The notes below the pieces were generated by a model, which was not told the DNA's origin, did no database searches, and worked only from the letters and a program-made list of their open reading frames with translations. A stretch of 64,000 nt of DNA from Ignavibacteria bacterium UBA2373 (GTDB taxonomy: Bacteria; Bacteroidota; Ignavibacteria; Kapaibacteriales; UBA961): NCBI GenBank assembly GCA_002344005.1, contig DDTD01000043.1, forward strand, positions 1 through 64,000, in the 5' to 3' direction. Positions 33,847-41,693 of the stretch are shown here, in pieces (the stretch's first letter is position 1; each line of letters begins with the position of its first letter). Both the position numbers and the translations under genes were made by a program.

Positions 33847-35265
33847 ATGCAGTATCCATCTCTTATAGGACATAGTGCCGAGCTATGTAGAATTATTAAG
33901 AAATCTTCTCAGCCGGCTGACGCTTTGGCATCTGATTATATGCGAAGTCGTAAGTATATAGGGAGTCACGATCGTCGTTTTATTTCTGAAGTGACATTTT
34001 TTGCATTAAGAGCTTTGTCGCTGTGTGAATATCTTTCTGCTACACTATGGAAAGAATGCGGATACACAGGTGAAGACAATCCTGGATTATTCAACGATAT
34101 TGGAAGTATATGTGTAGCTTTATTCTTGGGCAAGAGATTACATGCTTTTACCCATGAAGAGTTAGTGGATAATCTTCCCGAGAATATCGAAATACTTATT
34201 ACCGTTTTTAGAGAAAAGCTCCAGATAACGGATGAACATATTGCAGAATTATGGTGTGAAAAGTATAAACAACATGAGCAAGAAGTACATAACATACTTT
34301 ATGGTACATCAATAAATGACACATTGACTTCGACGGTGTTTTGTTTACCTGATTGGATTATTACTGCATTAATGAAGCGAGGGCATTCCTATCAAGAAAT
34401 ACGGGAATTGGCTAAATCTTTATTGTTCCCTGCACCATTGATTATACGTGTTAAAAAGCCATTAGAAAATAGAGATAAAGTTCAGAAAATTTTGGAAGTA
34501 AATAATGACATACATGCTGAGTTGTCTTCATTATCGCCAGCCGGATTAGTGATTAAAAAAAGGGTGTCATTACAACAACTTCCCCTGTACAAAGAAGGCA
34601 TGATTGAAGTACATGATGAAGGAAGTCAGTTAATTGGGTATGCTGTAAATCCGAAAGAGGGTGATATAGTTTTGGATGCTTGTGCCGGAGCCGGAGGAAA
34701 ATCCTTGCATATTGCAGATTTACAAAATGATAATGGAGAAATACTTTCCACAGATATAGAATATAAAAGGTTAAAAGAAATATATATTCGAGCATCGCGA
34801 GCCGGATACTCTTCTATTCGTTCCATACTTTTACATAAGAAGAAAGAGAGTTCTGAATTAATAAAATATAAAAATAAATGTAATCTCGTATTAGTTGATG
34901 CACCTTGTTCAGGTATGGGGACAGTCAGAAGAATGCCAATGGCTAAATGGCGTACTACCCCAAAACTTCTTGAAAAATTATCAACGAATCAGCGTGCTAT
35001 TCTATCACATAATGCTCAATATGTAAAAATTGGCGGATCAATTATTTATGCAACTTGTTCAATTTTACCCCAAGAAAATGAAGAAGTTGTATTAGATTTT
35101 TTAAAAAATAATCCAAATTTTGAGCCGGATTTTTTATCAGATATTTTTGCTGAACACAATATAACTATTGATTCTTTAGACTCAACAGATTTCTTCTTAA
35201 CACTTTATTCTTCAATACACAAAACAGATGGATTTTTTGTCGCACGAATGAGGAGAGTACAATAA
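33847..35265 (+). CDS. RsmB-like rRNA cytosine-C5 methyltransferase
   Basis: 472 residues from the ATG at 33847; any longer frame runs into the terminator upstream. The N-terminal 230 residues are a NusB-like/RNA-binding part. The C-terminal part is a NOL1/NOP2/Sun SAM methyltransferase: SAM loop VLDACAGAGGKSLHIADL, then VDAPCSGMGTVRR with Cys354 and YATCSILPQENEEVV with Cys404. In RsmB the nucleophile is the motif VI Cys (here 404), and the motif IV Cys aids product release. Substrate in E. coli is C967 of 16S rRNA. It is 1 bp upstream of the LOV kinase gene, so likely the first gene of that operon. Confidence 0.9.
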   Translation: MQYPSLIGHSAELCRIIKKSSQPADALASDYMRSRKYIGSHDRRFISEVTFFALRALSLCEYLSATLWKECGYTGEDNPGLFNDIGSICVALFLGKRLHAFTHEELVDNLPENIEILITVFREKLQITDEHIAELWCEKYKQHEQEVHNILYGTSINDTLTSTVFCLPDWIITALMKRGHSYQEIRELAKSLLFPAPLIIRVKKPLENRDKVQKILEVNNDIHAELSSLSPAGLVIKKRVSLQQLPLYKEGMIEVHDEGSQLIGYAVNPKEGDIVLDACAGAGGKSLHIADLQNDNGEILSTDIEYKRLKEIYIRASRAGYSSIRSILLHKKKESSELIKYKNKCNLVLVDAPCSGMGTVRRMPMAKWRTTPKLLEKLSTNQRAILSHNAQYVKIGGSIIYATCSILPQENEEVVLDFLKNNPNFEPDFLSDIFAEHNITIDSLDSTDFFLTLYSSIHKTDGFFVARMRRVQ

Positions 35266-35266
35266 T

Positions 35267-36940
35267 ATGAATAATGTAGAATGGTTTGATTTTATTTCCG
35301 AAGTAACAGATGATATTATTACTCGACATACACTTGGCGGATTATTTCTTCAAGTTTCGCGGAAAGCAATTACTTCGTTTGGTTATCCTTTAGAAGAAAT
35401 TATTTCGCAGTCACCCTACTCCTTTATTCATGAAGATGATATAGCTGTTGTAAAAAACAATCATACTTTTCTTATCAATGAAAGGAAATCAGAATGGGTA
35501 AAGTATCGTTTAAAATGTAAAAATGGTGATTATCTGTCTCTTCAGTCTTATGGTAAATTAATCCATTCAACTTTAGATCCGCTTGGTTATGAAATAATAC
35601 TATATACAAAGATTCTTGATGATGACGATTTTGAAAAGAATATAGGCGATGTGTTCCAAATGACAAGAATGTCAGGAGATGATGAAACTCTATCACAAAA
35701 GTATAAAAGTCAGAAAAAAAGAGCGGATAAATCTTTTCATCATCATACACTACCAATTCCTTACAATACAGAAGAAGAAATACGAATTCTTTATCGTGCA
35801 ATCAATAGCAGTACTAATGGAATAACGGTTGCGGATTGTCGTCAGCCGGATATGCCGCTCATGTATGTCAATCCTGCATTTGAAGTTATGACTGGATATG
35901 CTATTGAAGAAGTTGTTGGAAAAAATTGTCGGTTTTTACAAGGTAAAGATACAGATCAACCCTCATTGGAGATACTTCGTAGGGCAATGCTCATGGCAGA
36001 ACCTGTTGTGGTTATACTAAGGAATTATAAAAAAGATGGTACATTGTTTTGGAATAAATTAGAACTTGCCCCCGTTCGCGATAGCGAAGGAGTGTTAACA
36101 CATTATATTGGAATTGCAAGTGATATAAGTAGCGAAGTTATTTCTCGTAATCAGATTTCTGAGCTTAATTTGATGCTGGCGGAAACAAATGATCAATTAC
36201 GCATAGAAAGAGACCGAGAAAGAGAGTATGCAAAATCATTAGAAAAAATTAATGAATTAAAAGATGATTTTGTTTCCAGTGTTTCCCACGAATTTAGAAC
36301 TCCCCTGGCTTCTATTATTGGTTTCGCTCAGACACTACTCAAAGATAATACAATATCTGAACAATTGAGAGAAAAATTTCTTCATATTATTTTTAATGAT
36401 GGTAAACGTTTAGCGCGAATTGTCGAAGATATGCTTGATATTGCAAGGATTGAGAGTGGTAAATCAACTTTATTTAAAGAAACCCATGATATAGTAGCAA
36501 TAGTCAAAGATGCTATGTCTGCTTTTACGTATGATAAAGAAAAAAATACTAATCCCCTTATTTTTAAAACTAATTCTTCAATTATTGCTTTGGAATGTGA
36601 CAGAGATAAGATCATTCAGGTATTGCTTAACTTATTGACGAATGCACAGAAATTTTCTCCGCCGGATGAAGAGATAATTATAACACTTGCTGAAGAAGAG
36701 GAAATTGTTCATATAAAGATAAAAGATAATGGTATAGGAATTCATACCGATGATATACATCATGTTTTTGAAAAATTTTACAGAGTTAAACATCCGGGAC
36801 AAGAAATTCGGGGTACAGGACTTGGACTGCCAATTGCAAAAAACCTTATTGAGTTACATGGTGGCACAATTTCTGTTGTTAGTACAATCGGTCATGGTTC
36901 GGAATTTATCGTAACTTTACCAAAAAGAGTACATGAGTAA
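35267..36940 (+). CDS. LOV-domain (blue-light type) sensor histidine kinase
   Basis: 557 residues, soluble. Residues 1 to about 115 are an ordinary PAS domain. Residues about 180-290 are a LOV domain: VNPAFEVMTGY, GKNCRFLQG with photoactive Cys221 and Arg222/Gln225, LRNYKKDGTLFWNKLELAPVRD with flavin contacts Asn253 and Asn263. The beta-strand that normally reads IGVQxD reads IGIASD here, so the signalling Gln is Ala284. A coiled coil follows (about 290-335), then HisKA with His341 in SVSHEFRTPL, and a HATPase with DNGIGI and GTGLGLPIAKNLI. FMN binding and Cys adduct formation are family knowledge, not tested here. It overlaps the response regulator by 8 nt. Expected partners are the two downstream receivers. 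Confidence 0.92.
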   Translation: MNNVEWFDFISEVTDDIITRHTLGGLFLQVSRKAITSFGYPLEEIISQSPYSFIHEDDIAVVKNNHTFLINERKSEWVKYRLKCKNGDYLSLQSYGKLIHSTLDPLGYEIILYTKILDDDDFEKNIGDVFQMTRMSGDDETLSQKYKSQKKRADKSFHHHTLPIPYNTEEEIRILYRAINSSTNGITVADCRQPDMPLMYVNPAFEVMTGYAIEEVVGKNCRFLQGKDTDQPSLEILRRAMLMAEPVVVILRNYKKDGTLFWNKLELAPVRDSEGVLTHYIGIASDISSEVISRNQISELNLMLAETNDQLRIERDREREYAKSLEKINELKDDFVSSVSHEFRTPLASIIGFAQTLLKDNTISEQLREKFLHIIFNDGKRLARIVEDMLDIARIESGKSTLFKETHDIVAIVKDAMSAFTYDKEKNTNPLIFKTNSSIIALECDRDKIIQVLLNLLTNAQKFSPPDEEIIITLAEEEEIVHIKIKDNGIGIHTDDIHHVFEKFYRVKHPGQEIRGTGLGLPIAKNLIELHGGTISVVSTIGHGSEFIVTLPKRVHE

Positions 36941-37289
36941 GTCAATACTACTTGTTGAAGATGAAGAAAGCATGCAAGTTTTACTTGATTATGTCCTTAA
37001 AAGTAATGGGTTTGTAGTTTCTTTAGCACAAAATGGCAGAGATGCTTTAGATTTACTGCAAACTACGGTGTTTGACCTTCTCTGTACAGATATCATGTTG
37101 CCTGAAGTTAATGGCATTGAAGTATGTGCTTATGCTCGTAAAAATTATCCTCATTTGCCTATTATTGTTATATCATCAAAATCGCAGGAAAAAGAAATTG
37201 AAACAGCATTAAATGAGGGAGCAAATGATTATATTACCAAGCCATTTGATGTGGATTATTTATTAAAAATCATTAAAAAATATTTATGA
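36933..37289 (+). CDS. Single-domain response regulator
   Basis: 118 residues, one receiver domain and no output domain, similar to CheY-like proteins. The phosphorylation pocket is intact: acidic pair in LVEDEES (9-15), phospho-acceptor Asp53 in LLCTDIMLP, Ser/Thr at the SSKSQ position and Lys104 in TKPFD. It overlaps the LOV kinase by 8 nt and the sigma54 activator by 4 nt (ATGA). It might compete with, or pass phosphate to, the activator's receiver, or act as a phosphate sink. Confidence 0.93.
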   Translation: MSKSILLVEDEESMQVLLDYVLKSNGFVVSLAQNGRDALDLLQTTVFDLLCTDIMLPEVNGIEVCAYARKNYPHLPIIVISSKSQEKEIETALNEGANDYITKPFDVDYLLKIIKKYL

Positions 37290-38647
37290 GTAAGTCAACT
37301 GTATTTATTTGTGAAGATGATGAAAATATAAATCTTCTTCTTTATCATAATATCAGTCAATGGGGATATGAAGTTCATACCTATTTTGATGGCGAGAAAA
37401 TTCTTACACAGATACAGAATAAACGACCTGATGTTATTATATTAGATATTAACTTGCCTGTAAAAAGTGGTGTAACAGTGCTTGAAGAATCAAGAAAAAT
37501 ATATCCAAATCTACCCGTAATTATTGTTTCCGGTCAAGGCAAAGTGACAACGGCACTTGATGTGATGAGATTGGGTGCCTATGATTATCTCCCTAAACCG
37601 ATTGATTTGGAAAGATTGGAGTTGCTGTTACGAAATGCAGCAAAGCAATCTGAGCTTTATGCAAAGATTGAAGAACTACGTTCCACAAGTTATGAGTTTC
37701 CATACAGTGATATTATTGCGAAATCGGAAGGAATGCGTAAAGTATTCAGAATGATTTCTAAAATACATGACACGGATAATGCGGTGTTGCTTTATGGAGA
37801 AACAGGGGTAGGTAAAGAATTACTTGCTCGTGCAATTCATTATTACGGTAAAAGAAAGGATGGTCCTTTTGTTGTTGTTAATTGTGCAGCAATCCCACGA
37901 GAATTACTTGAAAGTGAGTTCTTTGGTCACGAAAAAGGAGCATTTACAGGTGCGTATCAAAGAAAAATCGGTAAATTTGAACAAGCTCATCAAGGAACAA
38001 TTTTTCTTGATGAAGTAGGTGAAATGGATTTATCTCTCCAAGCAAAATTATTGCGATTATTACAAACTAAAACATTTGAACGAATTGGTGGAAATGAAAC
38101 AATTTCTGTAGATACTCGCATCGTATCGGCAACGAATAAAAACCTTCAAGAAGAAATTAAACACAGGTTGTTTCGTGAGGATTTATATTTCCGTTTGTCA
38201 TCATTTCCGATAACTATACCACCGCTCCGTGAAAGAAAAACGGATGTCTTACTTCTTGCAGAAGAGTTTTTGACACGGTTTACCAAACGATACGGGAAAA
38301 GTATAAATTCCTTTAGCAGAAAAGCGCTGGCAGCTTTGTTGAAATACTCTTTTCCGGGAAATGTTCGTGAGTTAGAAAACTTAGTTGAACATGCTGTAAT
38401 TATGTGTGACACTTCTATGATTGAACTTGATGATTTACCTGACGCTGTTCGCATTGATGTAGAAAGTAATTATAGACAGGACACTATGATTGAATCAGAA
38501 ATTTTACCTTTAGATTTTGTCAAAAAGCAAGCAATATCTCAAGCTCTTCATATCACAGAGGGAAATCTGGTTGAAACAGCTCATAGATTACAGATAGGTC
38601 GTTCCACTCTCTATAGACTAATGGAAAAGTATGGGATTAGTGTCTGA
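37286..38647 (+). CDS. NtrC-family sigma54-dependent transcription activator
   Basis: 453 residues: receiver domain (about 5-120, phospho-Asp54 in IILDINLP), AAA+ domain (about 140-375) with Walker A GETGVGKE at 171-178 and the sigma54-contact loop GAFTGA at 218-223, and a C-terminal Fis-type helix-turn-helix (TEGNLVETAHRLQIGRSTLYRL, by position about 425-446). It should oligomerise when phosphorylated and open sigma54 promoters. It is the last gene of the LOV-kinase operon, which makes the LOV kinase its likely phosphodonor. rpoN is not in the window, and targets are unknown. Confidence 0.95.
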   Translation: MSKSTVFICEDDENINLLLYHNISQWGYEVHTYFDGEKILTQIQNKRPDVIILDINLPVKSGVTVLEESRKIYPNLPVIIVSGQGKVTTALDVMRLGAYDYLPKPIDLERLELLLRNAAKQSELYAKIEELRSTSYEFPYSDIIAKSEGMRKVFRMISKIHDTDNAVLLYGETGVGKELLARAIHYYGKRKDGPFVVVNCAAIPRELLESEFFGHEKGAFTGAYQRKIGKFEQAHQGTIFLDEVGEMDLSLQAKLLRLLQTKTFERIGGNETISVDTRIVSATNKNLQEEIKHRLFREDLYFRLSSFPITIPPLRERKTDVLLLAEEFLTRFTKRYGKSINSFSRKALAALLKYSFPGNVRELENLVEHAVIMCDTSMIELDDLPDAVRIDVESNYRQDTMIESEILPLDFVKKQAISQALHITEGNLVETAHRLQIGRSTLYRLMEKYGISV

Positions 38648-38824
38648 TATTGATTCATTACGATACATAATCCCATTATGATACATATAACTTAATTTGA
38701 AAACGTGTTTGTTCGATTTAGTTATCAGATTGAAAATAATTAAGTTATGCAAGAATATTGTTTTTGGTACGCACTTTGTAATATGTAAGATGTACTTTGA
38801 CAACTAAGAATAAATGATACCGTT

Positions 38825-39226
38825 ATGAAGCACAAAAAGTTAAAAGTGCTTGTTGTTGATCGACATGCAACAATGCAACTCTTAGTGCGGCATCAATTAG
38901 AGAAAAGTGGATATGAAGTTATTATAGCTGAAACAAAAGAGCAAGCTGCTTCAGCCATTTTATCCGGAGAGGTTCTTTGTATTGTCGGAAGTTACAATCA
39001 TGAAGAATATGGATGTTTAGCACTCAGTCGAAAATTACATTGCGAACCTTACAATCTTGATGTTCCATGTGTATTTTACTCAACTATTGATAAAGAAATG
39101 GTAAATTTGCAAAACTCAAAAGTTGAGTATTATCTGCAAATGCCATTTTCAATGGATCAATTCAACTCGGTTATCAAACAGGTTGAGTCAAAATTTCAAG
39201 TAGAGACACTTCGGAACTTCGAATAG
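38825..39226 (+). CDS. Degenerate receiver-domain protein
   Basis: 133 residues with the fold of a receiver domain (KVLVVDRHATMQLLVRHQL; EGG-less loop; YYLQMPFSMDQF), but the chemistry is gone. Only one pocket acid is kept (Asp12). The position of the phospho-Asp is Gly55 in LCIVGSYN, and the conserved Lys is Met106. It is therefore probably a pseudo-receiver that binds partners without being phosphorylated. It lies 177 bp after the LOV-kinase operon on the same strand, and may interact with it. ATG is preceded by a T-rich stretch without a clear ribosome binding site. Confidence 0.7.
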   Translation: MKHKKLKVLVVDRHATMQLLVRHQLEKSGYEVIIAETKEQAASAILSGEVLCIVGSYNHEEYGCLALSRKLHCEPYNLDVPCVFYSTIDKEMVNLQNSKVEYYLQMPFSMDQFNSVIKQVESKFQVETLRNFE

Positions 39227-39238
39227 AAATAATAAAGA

Positions 39239-39302
39239 AATCCCAGGGGCATACATACACACCACAACAAGGGCAGAGGGGCAAAGTCAAAACTTGCCCC
39301 TC
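39239..39302. repeat. 64-bp repeat with hairpin, copy 1
   Basis: Begins ATCCCAGGGGCATACATACA and ends in the hairpin GAGGGGCAA (39276-39284) / TTGCCCCTC (39294-39302). Copy 2 starts at 39406. The hairpin directly follows the gene at 38825-39226 and could act as its terminator, although only ATTATTTA follows. Confidence 0.8.
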
Positions 39303-39405
39303 ATTATTTACAATTTTGCGGATTGTGCATTTATTCTTTAGTTCATTGTAAGCCGAATAAATCATTTTACAAGTTCATGAACAGTAGTTTGTGACCTTTG
39401 TTAGA

Positions 39406-39477
39406 ACATCCTAGGGGAACACATACACACCATCACAACGAGGGCAGAGGGGCAAGGCGCAAGTCTTAGCCCCTTAT
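39406..39477. repeat. 64-bp repeat with hairpin, copy 2
   Basis: Reads ATCCTAGGGGAACACATACA, then ACACCATCACAACGAGGG and GCAGAGGGGCAAG, matching copy 1 with small indels. The hairpin arms AGGGGC and GCCCCT are kept despite changes in the loop. Confidence 0.8.
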
Positions 39478-39766
39478 GTCTTTTGTATCACAATTGTTGA
39501 GCATCGGATAATCTTTTTACTTTGCAGCAGAAGTACTTAGATCATCGAGATGAACTAGTAATGACCGATTCTGTACTATTCGCAGTTTCTTATTTTCCGC
39601 GATAGCAGAGTGTTGTATGTGCATCAGCTTGCTGATTTTTTTACCTTATATAGCTTCATGTAAGTGTTTTCATTTTCCACTAGATCATCCGCCAACAGCA
39701 AACGGATAGCAGGAGGGCAGCATTAAACTTTGTAAATTTGCATATATAGTCACTTAAAAATGAGCA
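39478..39766. other. Gap before rimO with an orphan terminator
   Basis: No protein gene is credible here. A perfect small stem ATCAGCTTGCTGAT followed by seven T lies at 39623-39642, far from any gene end. Upstream of rimO, TAAATTTG at 39735-39742 fits a -7 TAnnTTTG element, but no -33 partner is seen. Confidence 0.5.
39623..39642 (+). terminator. Orphan rho-independent terminator
   Basis: ATCAG-CTTG-CTGAT and a run of seven T. The nearest upstream coding end is 397 bp away, so it could end a short untranslated RNA. Confidence 0.6.
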
Positions 39767-41080
39767 ATGAAAACAAAAACACATGTCACAGACATAACAG
39801 TACCGCATAAAGTGTCCATTATTACATTGGGGTGTAGTAAGAACACTGTGGACTCGGAAATCCTTACAGGTCATTTGCAATTCAACAATTTTCAGATGGT
39901 AAACAATGTTGATGATGCAGATACTCTTATCATCAATACATGCGGTTTTATAGATGCTGCAAAAGAGGAAAGTGTCAATACAATCATCGAAGCAGCCCAA
40001 TTGAAAGAACGCGGCAAACTGAAAACTTTGGTCGTAGCAGGTTGCTTATCCGAACGATATGGGGAGGAGTTGAAGCAAGAAATTCCTGAAGTTGATCATT
40101 TTTTTGGTACGGAAGCGTATGAGAATATTCTGAAAGCCTTATCACCTGATCTCAAATATAATTTATTGGGTGAAAGAGTCTTATCTACTCCTAAGCATTA
40201 TGCTTATGTGAAGATTTCTGAAGGATGTGATCATCCGTGTTCCTTTTGTGCCATACCTTTAATGCGCGGTGGTCATCGTTCTCGTTCAGCAGAAGACATA
40301 GTCGCCGAAGTGAGTGCTTTAACACGTCGTGGCGTAAAGGAATTTGTTCTTGTTGGGCAAGATTTGACATATTATGGTAAAGACATATCCGGTCAGAGGA
40401 CTCTATCAGACTTGCTTCGTCGTTTAAGTGATATACAAGGTGTAGAGTGGATTCGTTTGATGTATGCTTACCCGGCTCATTTTCCTAAAGATATTTTGCC
40501 TGTAATTGCTGAACGTTCAAATATCTGCAATTATCTTGATATGCCTATGCAGCATATTTCTACTAATGTTCTAAAATCCATGCGTCGCGGAATCACGCGA
40601 AGAGCATTAGAAGAGTTAATCGGCGATATTCGTTCCGCTGTTCCCTCTATTACGTTACGATCTACTTTCATTGTCGGGTATCCCAATGAGACACAGGCAG
40701 ATTTTGATGAGTTATGCGATTTTGTTTCAACAGTACAATTAGACCGACTTGGAGTGTTTACATATTCTCAGGAAGATGATACCTATGCGCATATTTTGGG
40801 TGATCCTATAAGTGCAGAGGAAAAAGAGGCAAGGAAGAAACACATAATGTCTTTACAAAAGGATATATCATATCAAAAAAATCTTGACAAAATTGGAACA
40901 AGAGTGAAGGTATTGGTAGAAGAAGAAGTGAATGGTGAATATCAGGGGCGAACAGAGGCAGATGCGCCTGAAGTAGATAATGAAATTTTCATTCGCTCGG
41001 CTCGCCCATTGACATTAGGTGAATTTGTGGAGGTCGAAATTGAGGATGCTTCTGAATTTGATTTATTCGCGAGTCTTTAA
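39767..41080 (+). CDS. rimO: Ribosomal protein S12 methylthiotransferase RimO
   Basis: 437 residues. RimO is a radical-SAM enzyme that adds a methylthio group to Asp89 of ribosomal protein S12. The N-terminal UPF0004 domain holds one [4Fe-4S] cluster at Cys23 (TLGCSKN), Cys59 (NTCGF) and Cys93 (VAGCLS). The radical-SAM cluster is Cys154, Cys158 and Cys161 in EGCDHPCSFC. A TRAM domain follows from about 375. Motifs MPMQHIS and GYPNET separate it from MiaB only moderately; the name rests on the TLGCSKNTVDSE opening. The last 18 bp overlap the convergent PAP2 gene. Confidence 0.92.
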   Translation: MKTKTHVTDITVPHKVSIITLGCSKNTVDSEILTGHLQFNNFQMVNNVDDADTLIINTCGFIDAAKEESVNTIIEAAQLKERGKLKTLVVAGCLSERYGEELKQEIPEVDHFFGTEAYENILKALSPDLKYNLLGERVLSTPKHYAYVKISEGCDHPCSFCAIPLMRGGHRSRSAEDIVAEVSALTRRGVKEFVLVGQDLTYYGKDISGQRTLSDLLRRLSDIQGVEWIRLMYAYPAHFPKDILPVIAERSNICNYLDMPMQHISTNVLKSMRRGITRRALEELIGDIRSAVPSITLRSTFIVGYPNETQADFDELCDFVSTVQLDRLGVFTYSQEDDTYAHILGDPISAEEKEARKKHIMSLQKDISYQKNLDKIGTRVKVLVEEEVNGEYQGRTEADAPEVDNEIFIRSARPLTLGEFVEVEIEDASEFDLFASL

Positions 41081-41623
41081 CTCTGATGGTAATAAAGTTA
41101 AGATTTTATTACAGATATAGGCAAAAGTAAAGCCGAATGTGGTGCCAACCAAGCCACCACCAAGTATATCGGAGGGGTAGTGGACACCGACAAAAATGCG
41201 AGAGAGAGAAACCATAGTACAAAAAAATGCTATATATGGGATATATCTGCCACGCACTCCAATGAGAAAAGTTATGATGGCAAAATTATTTGCAGCATGT
41301 GATGATGGAAAGGAATAACCCGTGCCGCACGGTACAAGTAAATGGACATTCGGTAGTGTGTGGCATGGTCGAGGGCGAGATAGTAAATCCTTAATAAAAA
41401 TGCTGTTAATCCAATCGGTCAGACCTAATGTCAAGGCGAGCGATACGATAATGATAAATGAAACAATCGGTTTTTTATATGTGAATATACTTCCAATAAT
41501 CATGGCTATGTATAGCCACCAGATATTCCGCAGCTCTGTAATAAACGGCATGACGCTGTCAAAAATCGGGTTGGCAAGAGAGTTGTTGATAAAGTAAAAA
41601 AGCGAAACGTCAAGTGTAATCAT
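41063..41623 (-). CDS. PAP2-family membrane phosphatase
   Basis: 186 residues with five or six membrane helices. The phosphatidic acid phosphatase motifs are complete: KDLLSRPRP (Lys78, Arg83/85), PSSHAANNFA (His109) and SRIFVGVHYPSD (Arg142, His148, Asp152). Substrates of this family include undecaprenyl diphosphate, phosphatidylglycerophosphate and lipid A phosphates; the sequence does not decide. It is transcribed toward rimO and shares 18 bp with its 3' end. The upstream 70 bp are shared with the divergent TPR kinase. Confidence 0.92.
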   Translation of the reverse strand: MITLDVSLFYFINNSLANPIFDSVMPFITELRNIWWLYIAMIIGSIFTYKKPIVSFIIIVSLALTLGLTDWINSIFIKDLLSRPRPCHTLPNVHLLVPCGTGYSFPSSHAANNFAIITFLIGVRGRYIPYIAFFCTMVSLSRIFVGVHYPSDILGGGLVGTTFGFTFAYICNKILTLLPSELKTRE

Positions 41624-41693
41624 ACAGTAAGAATATTAAAAAATTGTGATACGAAAATACTCAATAATTTTAATAAATGGGTAGCATACTTTC

